The notes under the pieces: model-generated
What the model was told of the DNA's origin: nothing
What the model saw: only the letters and a program-made list of their open reading frames with translations
Database searches by the model: none
Made by a program: the position numbers and the translations under genes
From: Aplectana chamaeleonis
Lineage: Eukaryota > Nematoda > Chromadorea > Rhabditida > Cosmocercidae
Direction: 5' to 3'
Assembly: GCA_029168955.1 (NCBI GenBank)
Contig: JAPDOI010000174.1
Location: 248,001-312,000 of the forward strand
Length of the DNA: 64,000 nucleotides
Shown here: piece after piece, positions 1 to 9,490 of the stretch
How the letters are laid out: each line of letters begins with the position of its first letter
How positions within the stretch are numbered: position 1 is the first letter of the stretch

Positions 1-480
1 ACTGTGGCGGCGCGGCTTTTGTCGCCCGACTATGCATGGACCTTAGGTCTTCAGCATAAAGCACAGACCCGCGAAAAGGTTGCCGCCAACACTGCTTGAG
101 AGTCTCACACTTGCGGGAAATCCTCGCACCCGCAAAATCAGAATTTGTCTGTTTCTTAACCACCTCAGACTGGCCGCCGCGCTGCCCCTTATTTAATGAT
201 GCCTACCTCAGCTGTCAAAAAGTTCGTTAGAATTATTGCTCTGATAGCCTCACTATATTCAAGCGACAGCTACAATGGAAAAACATTTTTGAGGACAGAG
301 AGAATTTAAAATTGAAACTGATTTATTTTTAGTCAAAGATAATATTCAACATTAACAGAGGTGTTCTTCGAAGACATGGTGCTGCTGATCCCTCATTCAT
401 CGTCGTGGCTTCGCAGACCTGTAAACATGCTCCTCTCACATGACCAGTACGCTGTTTAACGAAGTAAGAATCTTTATCTT
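1..480. other. No recognisable feature
   Basis: Mixed-composition sequence with no convincing open frame, RNA gene or repeat that I can pair with another place in the window. Confidence 0.5.
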
Positions 481-873
481 TTAGATGCTATTCATACTCC
501 TCAATGTCAGCCCGTGACGCGCGAGCGTGGCGTTGGAGTATGAGTATCCTGACGTCAAGCCGGAACGTGGCGCCCGTTCCGCCATGGCAGCGACGGCCCT
601 TAACGACTTTTTATCATTAGTAGTCCATCATCAATTTCATTCCGTTTCATGATAATTTATTCCAGAATTACACTGCGCTGCCATGATGGCGAACGCGTGT
701 ACAAAATTTGCTTGTTTGGATAAGTTGTGGCCCACTTTATTTGGCTCCGCCATAGCGTCGCCGCCGGAGCATTCGGTCTCCGCAAACAGCGTGATGCGCG
801 CAGAAAGTATTCATGCTTCAGCGTCATGCCCGCGTATTACGCGCTGGCGTTGAGGAGTACGAATAGCGCCTTA
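481..873. mobile_element. MITE, GCGCTATTCATACT family, copy 1
   Basis: The left end (GCTATTCATACTCCTCAA) is matched in inverted orientation by the right end (TTGAGGAGTACGAATAGCGC), giving terminal inverted repeats of about 30 bp around a 390-bp interior rich in CGCG. The family recurs at 58572-58877 and, as a fragment, near 23669-23760. No transposase is encoded, so this is a non-autonomous DNA element. The open frame at 727-915 lies inside it and is not considered a gene. Confidence 0.65.
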
Positions 874-1009
874 GCAGCCAACTTGGGCCTTTTTCATAGA
901 TTCTTCGACCACTAACTCGTTTTGAATCCTCTGAAACTGTGCGCCTGAAGCTTTCGAGCGAGCGCGAATTTTGTGGCGCGATTCACCAAAGTCACGTGAT
1001 GTGACATCC

Positions 1010-1345
1010 ATCATTTGAAAATTCGAGAAAATTTATCCAAAAAATATGATTTTTTTTTCGAAAATTCGAAAAGATTATCAGAAAAAAAAATATTTTCAAA
1101 TTGGTATTCGAATATAGTCGAAAATTTGGAATTCTAAAAATCAGTTTTTTGAATATATTCGAGAGTTCAAAATTCGAAAAATACCATTTACGAGTTTATT
1201 CATATATTCGAAAATCCAGATATCGAAAAATACCATTTTCGAGTTTATTCGAAAATTTTGATTTTCGAATATTTTCAAAAATTTGAAATTCGAAAAAAAA
1301 GGACTTTCGCATTTATTCGAAAAATTGGGGTTTTTAACAGTTTTT
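1010..1345. repeat. AT-rich TTCGAA tandem repeat, block 1
   Basis: The motif ATTCGAAAA and its complement recur every 10-30 bases, giving a degenerate, self-complementary low-complexity block. Similar blocks lie at 41815-42010 and 43565-43665. The open frames at 1101-1286 and 1141-1473 arise from this repeat. Confidence 0.7.
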
Positions 1346-2719
1346 CCAAAGTATAGTATCAACAATAACGGTTCACGATTTTCAGTTCTGCTGTAGTCAA
1401 CCAAAGTACCACAACAATAGCTCAAAACAAACAAGACACTATAAAAAAGAAAACACGCAAATGGGGAGAGCAACTAGTATGAGGCTAACCTTTCCACTCT
1501 GAAGGGAACGCCTGGTGCATATTGACGGTGTTCGCTATATTTACAATGCCGAGTGCTGAAAAAGAGGGTGTCATTGCGTGTTAGGGAACAAAACGGCACA
1601 AAAAGTAGAAAATATCGAATGAGTTAGAGTTTACTCATGAAGGCCTAAGCAAGAAAGAACAATCAATGAAATGAGGAATCAAATACTCCAACGAAGGAGA
1701 ATTTGATGAAGGAAATAATGCCAAAGACGAGAGATATTGACCCAGAGGAAAACGGTTGTCCACGGCTGGCGCGTGAACTTTGCTCCAATCATCAGCCACT
1801 GGCTCTGAGGGCGACCAAAATCTACTCGGGAGTAGATTTTCGGAGATGGCGACCTCGCCGTCTCTCCCTCCTCTACGACACACTATTTCTCCGTCCTCTC
1901 GCACAGAGAACGAGATGACGCTCTTGTGCCCCTCATGTGAACGAGAAGATCACCCGGAAATGGCTGCGAAATGTCCTCATGAGCTCGACGTAATGTCGAG
2001 CTCTCGTGTAATTTTTCGATTTTCGAGCTTCTGGCACCCTAATTAACAATTCTACGAAAATGTGTCAAAAACTTTAAGTGCCACTCAAGTGGCACCTTAA
2101 GCTCACCCCTACGTCCCACTCTTGCCTGGTTTACTACCACCCATGACCTCTCGACCGACCCCTATTAGCGTTCTCCGCCACCGCCACTCCACTTTTCTTC
2201 GGAAGACAAAAATCAAAAGACGTGCATTCTTGCTTCAGGGGGTGATCGGCCACAGGAAAACTAGAGGGATGGTGAGCGTACCATGTGATGTTTTATGGCG
2301 ATGAGCATCCTTCCATATGCTATGATAAGGAGCGGAGGGAAGGATTGCGGCCAGACGCGCACCATCAGGCACCCTATGGGAACAAACCTCTGAATCTCTT
2401 CGGTCTACGCTAGCAGTATTATGGCATTCCAGTTTATTGCAGAAAATCAGTGGTCCAATTTGACTGTTATGAGTTTTTGAGAATCCTCTATCAGCATAAA
2501 TCATCGCCGTAGAATCTTCTCGATTTTCTAGAGTTATCGAATTCATTGATTCTTCGCAAAAATTTATAAAAGACTGTGGAAGTAGATCCAATCGATGGAG
2601 GACCTTGAATAACCCTTAAAAATTCAGTTTGGCCACTGATTTCTTACCGTGAGGGGAATTAACCATCGAACTGCTCGCGTTGACCGATGAGATTCAAAGT
2701 TTGGATGAGTGTCCGGGGG
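1346..2719. other. Unassigned; two short hairpins
   Basis: No gene or family was recognised. Two short perfect or near-perfect inverted repeats are visible: GAGCTCGACGTAATGTCGAGCTC split around 1981-2003 (11 bases each side), and AGTGCCACT facing AGTGGCACT-like sequence near 2074-2101. Several open frames of 60-118 codons overlap here on both strands without codon bias or splice context. Confidence 0.4.
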
Positions 2720-3292
2720 TGTGCTGCAGTTGCCGATTGCCAGTCCTACAATACCGAGCATATTTTTTGCAAACAAAAAGCGTTTTGCGGCGTTTTGCGC
2801 GCTCACAAAGCGCCGCTTCGCCATAACTCACTCCAAAGTTGACGAAATGAGTTTTTCAGGTAGTTTTCATGTTCCTCTTAGAGAGGCGCATGTGATGATA
2901 TGGGTAGAACGCCCTTTTAAGCGCGGTATTTTGTTGGGAAAGGTGTATTTCCTTCTAAAATTATCATCGACCACAGGTCAGAACATGATAGATTTCTGTT
3001 ATCAAGACCTTCTGATCAGTTCATAGTGAGGGGTCTAGAGATGCAAATATGCAATTTTGCAATTTTCGATAAACTTCTGGAGTTCAATCTATCATCTTGT
3101 TAGACTATTGCATAGGACTAAATGAAAGCAATCCAGAATTGACTTCAGAATTTAAATTGGACTATTTTGAAGCAAGTTATGGCGTTGCGGCGCTTTGTGA
3201 GCGCAAAAAACGCCGCAAAACGCTTTCTTTGCAAAAAATACGCTTGGTACTGTACGCTCGTTTTACCAGAGGAACAGTTGCCGAATCTTTCA
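2720..3292. mobile_element. MITE with about 105-bp imperfect terminal inverted repeats
   Basis: The left arm 2720-2828 (containing GCGTTTTGCGGCGTTTTGCG) is complementary to the right arm 3175-3292 (CGCCGCAAAACGC and CAGTTGCCGA). Divergence between the arms is noticeable, so the copy is old. The interior is AT-rich and codes for nothing recognisable; the frames at 2624-3349 are by-products of the inverted repeat. Confidence 0.65.
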
Positions 3293-3877
3293 ATATTCTT
3301 TAGCGCGGGCGCATCTTATCTTCAAAAAGCGTCCGGTACTAGAAACTGAAAACAGTCACTTACGCAAAAATTTCGAAGCGTACAATGATTTCAAAGGTTA
3401 TGTTTGACGCTCTGTAAGCAGTACCACAGAGTAAACTAAGCAGACGTACCTAAAATTTTTAGAGGTTTCTTTAAACAGCTTTTCTTGGGTATTCGAGAGT
3501 TTTGTAGGAACTTTTCCCTTTCACCCTCTACTTCGTGGACTTACTCAGAAAGATCAAAAGTTTCAATACGGGTTTTATCGTGAGCACTGCTTTTAGCTAA
3601 CGAAATAGAGCGAACAAGCCTCAGAAAATGAAAAAAAAAAGAATTTCCTTTCGAAGGATAGCTCTAGGGATCACTGTAAAGCTAATTCTGTATTAATCTT
3701 CAATGAGGAGTGCAGTCAGTGATGAATCGGTGGGAAGGAGTTGGTGAGCGATTGAGAGGGGAAGGATCAGACGTTCAACTCTTTGAGAGTAGAAAAAACA
3801 GCTAAGTGAAGCAATAGGCCTGGAGAGTTTGCCGTAGAAGAGAAACTCTTGGAAAAAGCTGTGAAATTTTCAAAAGG
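3293..3877. other. Unassigned flank of the fold-back element
   Basis: Mostly unique sequence with no gene recognised. The last part (about 3770-3877) already shows the GTGAAATT-type motifs of the adjoining fold-back repeats, so the true outer edge of that element may lie up to about 30 bp further left than given. Confidence 0.4.
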
Positions 3878-4223
3878 TTGGGCTCCGCGGAAAAAGTTAA
3901 AGGTTTGGCTCCACTTAAAATGTTGCGAAATTCCTTTAGTTGGATTTGGCGTTAAACAAAAACTTTTGAATGCCGTGAAATTGATGTAAATGGATTTGGC
4001 AGTCAACAAAGATATGAAATGTGGTGCGATTCCTCTTGTTAGACTCCAAAAGGTTGGGCTCCGGGGAAAAGGTTAAAGATTTGGCTTTGCTAACAATGTG
4101 GTGCAATCCCTCTTGTTAGATTTGGCGATCAACTAAATCTTTCAAATGTTGTGAAATTGTTGAAATAGATTTGGCGTTGAACAGTCTTAAAATGTTGTGA
4201 AATTCCTCTTGCTAGATTTGGCG

Positions 4224-4672
4224 ATTAACGAAGTCTTCAAAATGTTGCGAAATTATTGCAAATCGATTCGGCAGGCGCACTATCAATAATCAAAATCAAA
4301 TCACAAGCCAAGAGGATTGGCGCGTCTTCTAATAAGGGTCAAACCCACGACAATTACATACTAAAGCCGTCGGAGCGGACAGGAGCCTCTCCTACGGTTC
4401 CGCTACTAATCTATTTTTTTTCGCTCGTGAGCGAGTGAAAAATCACAATTCAATACAAAAATGAGACTCTGGATTGTCTCCAGTCTGCCTCGATGCAACT
4501 TATTGCTAGAGACATAGCGGCGTTTTCTTATGTTTTGCTAGATTTATCGCTCTTTGGCTTGTTCAGAATTGAACCCAACGCGGAATCCTTTGGGGCGTGT
4601 GATTTGACTTTGATTATTGATAGTGCGCCTGCCGAATCGATTTGCAATAAGTTCGCAACATTTTGAAGACTT
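4224..4672. mobile_element. Small fold-back element or asymmetric core within the left arm
   Basis: Ends of about 75 bp (AAATGTTGCGAAATTATTGC at left, complementary at 4600-4672) enclose an interior of about 290 bp. The right arm of the large palindrome lacks it: there the sequence runs directly from TTTGCCAGAGATCGCC (near 16311) outward. The inverted ends and the motif GGCAGGCGCACTATCAATAA match the 35.3-36.1-kb element, so this is the same family. It is either a nested insertion or a core remnant that only the left arm kept. Confidence 0.6.
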
Positions 4673-5670
4673 CCTCTGGCAAACGGGGTAGCAGCAAGGG
4701 CGGTAGGTCCGCCTCTAATTCCACCCCTCCGAAGGTTCAGCAGCAATTCTAGAGCGGCGGGCTTGCTGCCGTGAAAATTCTGATTGGTCAGCTGCGGAAG
4801 TGGGCGGAGACTGGGCGGGGACAGATATCCGCCCTTGGTGCTGCGAGCGAGCGAGCTTGTAGATGTCCGCCCATTGACCTGCAGCGCGAGAATCGACGCA
4901 AACGCTCCACCCTCCTCGTCTGCTATTGGTCGAATTCAAATGCCGCTTCGCGCAATCGACCTGTCGACAGCATCGATCGGTAAGAATTCAACCAGACGGC
5001 TTCAGGCCACTTTTTTTCATTATTTTTCTCATTTTTCATGAATTTTTGCTAGATTTCTAACTATATGTACCTCTCTTCATCTCTTCCGTAGTCAAGCGCT
5101 ATAAAAACATCAGGGCTACGCCATTTTGAACTCTCACGGTACTTCTCTTACGGTTTCCTGCTTTTTTAGTGTCTTTTGAATTTTTTCTTGTGTGCACACT
5201 AAAGACATCAGTTGCATTTATATCGTGCACACGATTTACGGTTGACGATTTTCAGAAGTCTTTCTCAGAAATCTGTTTGCAGCATGGAATATTTTTCACA
5301 TCCTTGAATTCGTTCTCCCAGCTTGTGAACATTTTGAAGATATTTTTCCGCTAAAAAATTCAAATCTCACCCCCCCCCCTGATTTGCTGTTTTCAGCTCG
5401 TTGATCTCTTCATCCGGGTTTACATGAGTTTGAAATGTTTGGTGTTGCATAAATAGGGTTTTATGGAGTGGGAATGAATCAATTCGAAAATGTACATAAG
5501 AAATCGCATAAAAAATGAGGGGAAATCAAACCAGCCATGTTCGATTCGTATATCTACTGAAAGTATTTCCCACTTATCGAAAATTTCATAATCTTTTGCC
5601 AATTATTTCGGAATTTCAAAAATGTTGTGAATGTCTGAATGAGGGAATTTCAAAAATGTTGTGAGTTGAA

Positions 5671-5708
5671 GTCTGTCTGAATGAGAGTGTCCGCCCAGGC
5701 GGTCGGCG
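5671..5708. mobile_element. MITE (GAATGAGAGTGTCCGCCC family), left piece split by BEL/Pao
   Basis: This is the left terminal repeat of a 228-bp MITE whose remainder continues at 12037 after the retrotransposon. The uninterrupted copy is at 15094-15321 in the opposite arm. The last five bases (CGGCG, 5704-5708) are the target-site duplication of the insertion. Confidence 0.75.
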
Positions 5709-5903
5709 TATAGTGCAACCACTGCACTAGCAATGGATCAGAAGCGAATGAAGACAAGTATCAACAGTGAAGATAGTGAATGATAAATACGTGATCTTGT
5801 TGCTAAACCGTGAGCGGCTATATAAAGGCTCGAATGATCCAAGTAGGTATTCAATAAAGAATTCGTCAGACCCGCGTGGCAGCACAACAGCCGAACTACC
5901 ACA
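5709..5903 (+). repeat. 5' LTR of the BEL/Pao element
   Basis: 195 bp from TATAGTGCAACC to GAACTACCACA. The boundary was set by comparison with the 3' LTR and with the empty site in the opposite palindrome arm. It contains a TATA box and, about 30 bp downstream, a polyadenylation signal, which fits transcription start and RNA end lying close together in a short R region. Confidence 0.92.
5819..5858 (+). promoter_or_regulatory. LTR core promoter and poly(A) signal
   Basis: TATATAAA at 5819-5826 is followed by AATAAA at 5853-5858. The same pair is at 11952-11959 and 11986-11991 in the 3' LTR. By position the first drives the genomic RNA and the second ends it. The start site itself is inferred. 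Confidence 0.7.
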
Positions 5904-5905
5904 TT

Positions 5906-5919
5906 TGGTGCATCGGCCG
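5906..5919 (+). other. Primer-binding site, tRNA-Gly(GCC)-like
   Basis: TGGTGCATCGGCCG begins two bases after the 5' LTR and is the exact complement of the last 14 bases (including CCA) of the conserved invertebrate tRNA-Gly(GCC) 3' end, as I recall that tRNA. The match stops at position 15. Confidence 0.8.
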
Positions 5920-6325
5920 ATACGACGAACCGGACACAAGAAGCCAGGAAGAATCAGCCGGACAAGAAGGCTAAGGAAGCAGCAGCGCCCCTCAGTGACC
6001 AGAAGCACGAAGCTAAAGCACGTGAGGAAGCCTCTCTTTCGCCAATCTCTACCCATTTCAGCCGAATACTGCTTGTCACTCTACACACTACCTGCATTGC
6101 TCGGTCCAGCACTGTTCAACGTTCCTGTACTGATCCACTCAGCAGTGTCCAGTCGTTTCTACATCATCAAGTACCGTGAGTAGTTCTGTCGAAACTACTT
6201 TAGCAACTTTTGTCGTCACACAGTCGGAATCGTCGTCGTCAGAAACGTCTTCTTCACACGAGCTTTCCTCCACCGTCTGTACAACCTTCTACACTCGTCG
6301 AGATTCGCTACAAAAGACTTAAAAG

Positions 6326-8461
6326 ATGACGTCGTCGTTATCAGTTCGACAAGGATTGCTCACCAGATCATGCAACCGACTGTCGAATCTTTTGATGGAA
6401 AAAATGGAGTTAGCTGACTTGATAATTGATAATTACTCAGGCGACGGAGATCAAAACATCAAAGATCAACAGTTGAAGATTCGCATAGCACTAACAGCTA
6501 TCAGAGCGGAGCTTCAAAACGTCGAAGATGCCCTCGATAAATACATCAAGATTGCTGATGAATTGGATCCAGAGAACCCTTCAACAGAGGAAATGCTTCA
6601 GAGGGTGGCTTCCAACACCGACACAACAATGGATCTTGTAAGCAACACTCATCACGCACTGGTACAGCTTGCACAGAAGAATGAGGAGCTCCAAGAAAAG
6701 GAAAAACTTCAGTCTATTTCCTCGCCCATGTGCGTTGCACTACCCAAACCTACATTAGCTCCAATACCTATTCCGAAGTTCAGCGGAGTCATATGGGAAT
6801 GGGAGAACTTCTGGAACGCTTTCAACCACTCCGTCCACTCCCAGAACATCGACAACTTGTCAAAGATGACATATCTTTTGGATGCATTACACGGCGAAGC
6901 AAGAGAATCGGTGCAACACTACGAAGTATGTGCCAGGACATACCCCCTTGTTATTGCTCATCTGAAAGACAAGTTCGGGAACGATCAAGCATTAATCGAC
7001 GAACTCTTGAAGAAGTTGCAAAACTCAAGGGCAAAAAGCGAGTCCCTACAGGACCAAGAGAAGTTATGCGAAGAACTCACCTCCATCGTAGGTCAGTTGC
7101 AGCTGAAGGGTGAACATACGGACAACACGTTCCTTCAAAAGCAATTAATGGGAAAATTTTCCGCCAACATCCAGAGAGCAGTTCTGCTTCAAAAGCAGCA
7201 ACAGACCGCCAACGGAAAATGGGATACCAACACACTGCTTTTGACAGCTAAGAATCATATCAAGTCAGAGCTGCAGATTATTAGCCAAGTGGAAGATACT
7301 CCACTCGACCGCAAACCCACTCGAAGAATCAGTATGAGCGAAAACAACAAACTACCAAACACGAAAGAAAGTTTTTCTCCATGCTTCTACTGCAATAAAT
7401 CCGGACATTCACCGAGAGACTGCCAAGAAGCCCCAACAAGAGAAAAGCGACTAGATGTCATGAAGAAGAACAATCTCTGCTACAACTGTGGACGCCAGGA
7501 CCATACAACGGCACAATGCAAGAAAGGATCATGCAGAATTTGCAAGGAATGCGGACACCACACTTCCATCTGCAATAGACTGTTCTACTCGCAAGAACCA
7601 ACCTCTCAACACCTGCCAACACAAGTCAAGCAACACACGAAGTCTTCTCCAAAAGCATCAAAGCCAATGAATGTTAATACAGTAGCCGAAGACCACAGAG
7701 AGAAGATCACGTTTTCCAATTCAAGACTACACGCGAACGAAGATGCAGATGTCTTTATTCTCGCAGGACAAGCACAAGTGCTTAATCTATCAACTCAACG
7801 GCTGGAACCAGTATACGTAATGCTCGACTCAGGAGCCGATCGTTCGTTCATAAGCAACGATTTGGCTGAGCAACTTCAGCTAAAAGATGTTCACTCCACT
7901 CGATTAAACATCAACACCTTCGGATCTCAGAAATCTACGGTCAAGACATGCGGAATCACTATTCTGCAGATGTGGGATGCCACTGGGGCACCCCACTCTT
8001 TCTCGGTAAACAGGATCGACACGCTCACAAATTCGTTACACCGTAGCAGCCTCTGCCTCGAAGACAAATGGTTCATATGTGACAACGATCTTCAACTCTC
8101 AATCAAGCCTTTCTCAAAGGAGATTCGTCCACAAATTCTTCTTGGATGTGCTGACATGTTCTCACTACTGAAACATGGGCTGGCACCTCAGTACACTCTT
8201 CCGTCAGGATTACAACTCATCCCATCCAAATTGGGATATCTGGTAGCTGGATGCAACAGTAATCGCACGGAAAACAGCAATATAACTCGCAAAACCACAG
8301 TGCACAGTACAAGTGTGGTAGCAGATCTTGACGAAATTTCCCAATCGTGGGAGGACTTCTGCAAGTTCGAATCGTCAGGAGTTGAGGAATTCGTGGGACC
8401 TATCGCCGAGGAGCGTCAGCTGACAGACGCGGCCGTTTGGAAGATTTTGAGCAGACTGTAG
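6326..8461 (+). CDS. Gag and aspartic protease part of BEL/Pao polyprotein
   Basis: 711 residues. Residues 1-130 are helical and charged. Residues about 145-300 match the Gag region found in Pao elements (DUF1759 type; ALPKPTLAPIPIPKFSG and the following WEWENFWNAF). Three perfect CX2CX4HX4C zinc knuckles follow at residues 353-366, 385-398 and 403-416, presumed to bind the genomic RNA. The aspartic protease active site (peptidase A17/DUF1758 type) is DSGA at 501-504 within VYVMLDSGADRSFIS. The first ATG after the leader is at 6326, and no upstream in-frame ATG extends it. The frame stops at 8459-8461, just as the reverse-transcriptase-side sequence becomes readable one frame over (from about 8437). 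Most Pao elements carry a single gag-pol frame, so this is probably a mutation rather than programmed frameshifting. Confidence 0.9.
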   Translation: MTSSLSVRQGLLTRSCNRLSNLLMEKMELADLIIDNYSGDGDQNIKDQQLKIRIALTAIRAELQNVEDALDKYIKIADELDPENPSTEEMLQRVASNTDTTMDLVSNTHHALVQLAQKNEELQEKEKLQSISSPMCVALPKPTLAPIPIPKFSGVIWEWENFWNAFNHSVHSQNIDNLSKMTYLLDALHGEARESVQHYEVCARTYPLVIAHLKDKFGNDQALIDELLKKLQNSRAKSESLQDQEKLCEELTSIVGQLQLKGEHTDNTFLQKQLMGKFSANIQRAVLLQKQQQTANGKWDTNTLLLTAKNHIKSELQIISQVEDTPLDRKPTRRISMSENNKLPNTKESFSPCFYCNKSGHSPRDCQEAPTREKRLDVMKKNNLCYNCGRQDHTTAQCKKGSCRICKECGHHTSICNRLFYSQEPTSQHLPTQVKQHTKSSPKASKPMNVNTVAEDHREKITFSNSRLHANEDADVFILAGQAQVLNLSTQRLEPVYVMLDSGADRSFISNDLAEQLQLKDVHSTRLNINTFGSQKSTVKTCGITILQMWDATGAPHSFSVNRIDTLTNSLHRSSLCLEDKWFICDNDLQLSIKPFSKEIRPQILLGCADMFSLLKHGLAPQYTLPSGLQLIPSKLGYLVAGCNSNRTENSNITRKTTVHSTSVVADLDEISQSWEDFCKFESSGVEEFVGPIAEERQLTDAAVWKILSRL

Positions 8462-9490
8462 AAAGAAAGCAGGACGGGTACCATGTACGACTATCATGGA
8501 CAAGCGAAGCCAAACAGTTACCGGACAACAGAGGCCTAGCTGTACGCCGTCTGCAAGCAACAACTACGAAGTTACTCAACGATCCAGCAGTACTGCAACA
8601 GTACCAGGAAACAATACAGACTCAACTTGACCAAGGAATTATAGAAGAAGTTGAGGAAGCAAAGAAGCCTGATGGTGATATCGTGCACTACTTATCCCAC
8701 CACGCCGTAATAACTCCGCATAAACACACAACAAAACTACGAATTGTGTTCGACGCATCTGCCCATCTAAAGAACGCTCCATCGCTCAACGACGTACTCC
8801 ACCGTGGACCAGTAATACTACCGAAGCTTTGCGACATCCTTCTTCGATTCCGAATCGGCAATGTCGCTGTGACCAGTGACGTCGAGAAGGGCGTTTCTTC
8901 AAGTACGACTGCATAAACGAGACAGAGACGCCACGCCATTCCTTTGGCTGCGAGACCCTACCAAGCCAGTTACTTCCAAGAACATTGTCGTCTACCGCTT
9001 CAGCCGTGTTACCTTCGGTCTTATCTGCTCACCGTTTGTACTCGCAGGAACGATCAAGTATCATCTACTGCACCACTCAGCAAACCCTGAGGTACCACAA
9101 GAGATCGAGAAGAATACATATGTAGACAATGTCGTAGTGGCAACCGAATCAAGCGAAAGAGCTTTCCACCTGTACAGAGAATCGAAAACACTCTTCGAAG
9201 AGATGAACATGAACCTCAGAGAATTTCTCTCCAAAAGTATGGAGCTAGAAGACCGAATTGCCGAGAAAGATTTGAGTAGAAATCCAGTTCAAAAGTTCCT
9301 CGGAATATTATGGGATTCAAAAGAAGACACGTTTTCACTGTCATGCAAATATCCAACCAAGGAGAAAGCTACTAAGCGCACAATTTCCGAACAAGTTGCA
9401 GCTATCTATGACCCACTCGGATGGCTGTCACCAATTACCCTGCATGGTAAACGATTCCTACAACAACTGTGGAAATTTAACTACGACTAG
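8437..9490 (+). pseudogene. Reverse transcriptase of BEL/Pao, frame-broken
   Basis: Frame 1 (8437-about 8889) carries the N-terminal fingers and palm, including LRIVFDAS and the motif-A aspartate of TSDVEK at 8878-8880. Within the GGG at 8889-8891 one extra base moves the similarity into frame 2, which runs to a stop at 9488-9490. Frame 2 holds FGLICSPFVL and the catalytic box YVDN (9119-9130), where many reverse transcriptases have YVDD. The region closes with the connection segment AAIYDPLGWLSPI. A product could come from this locus only as fragments. The catalytic aspartates are otherwise present. Confidence 0.88.
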
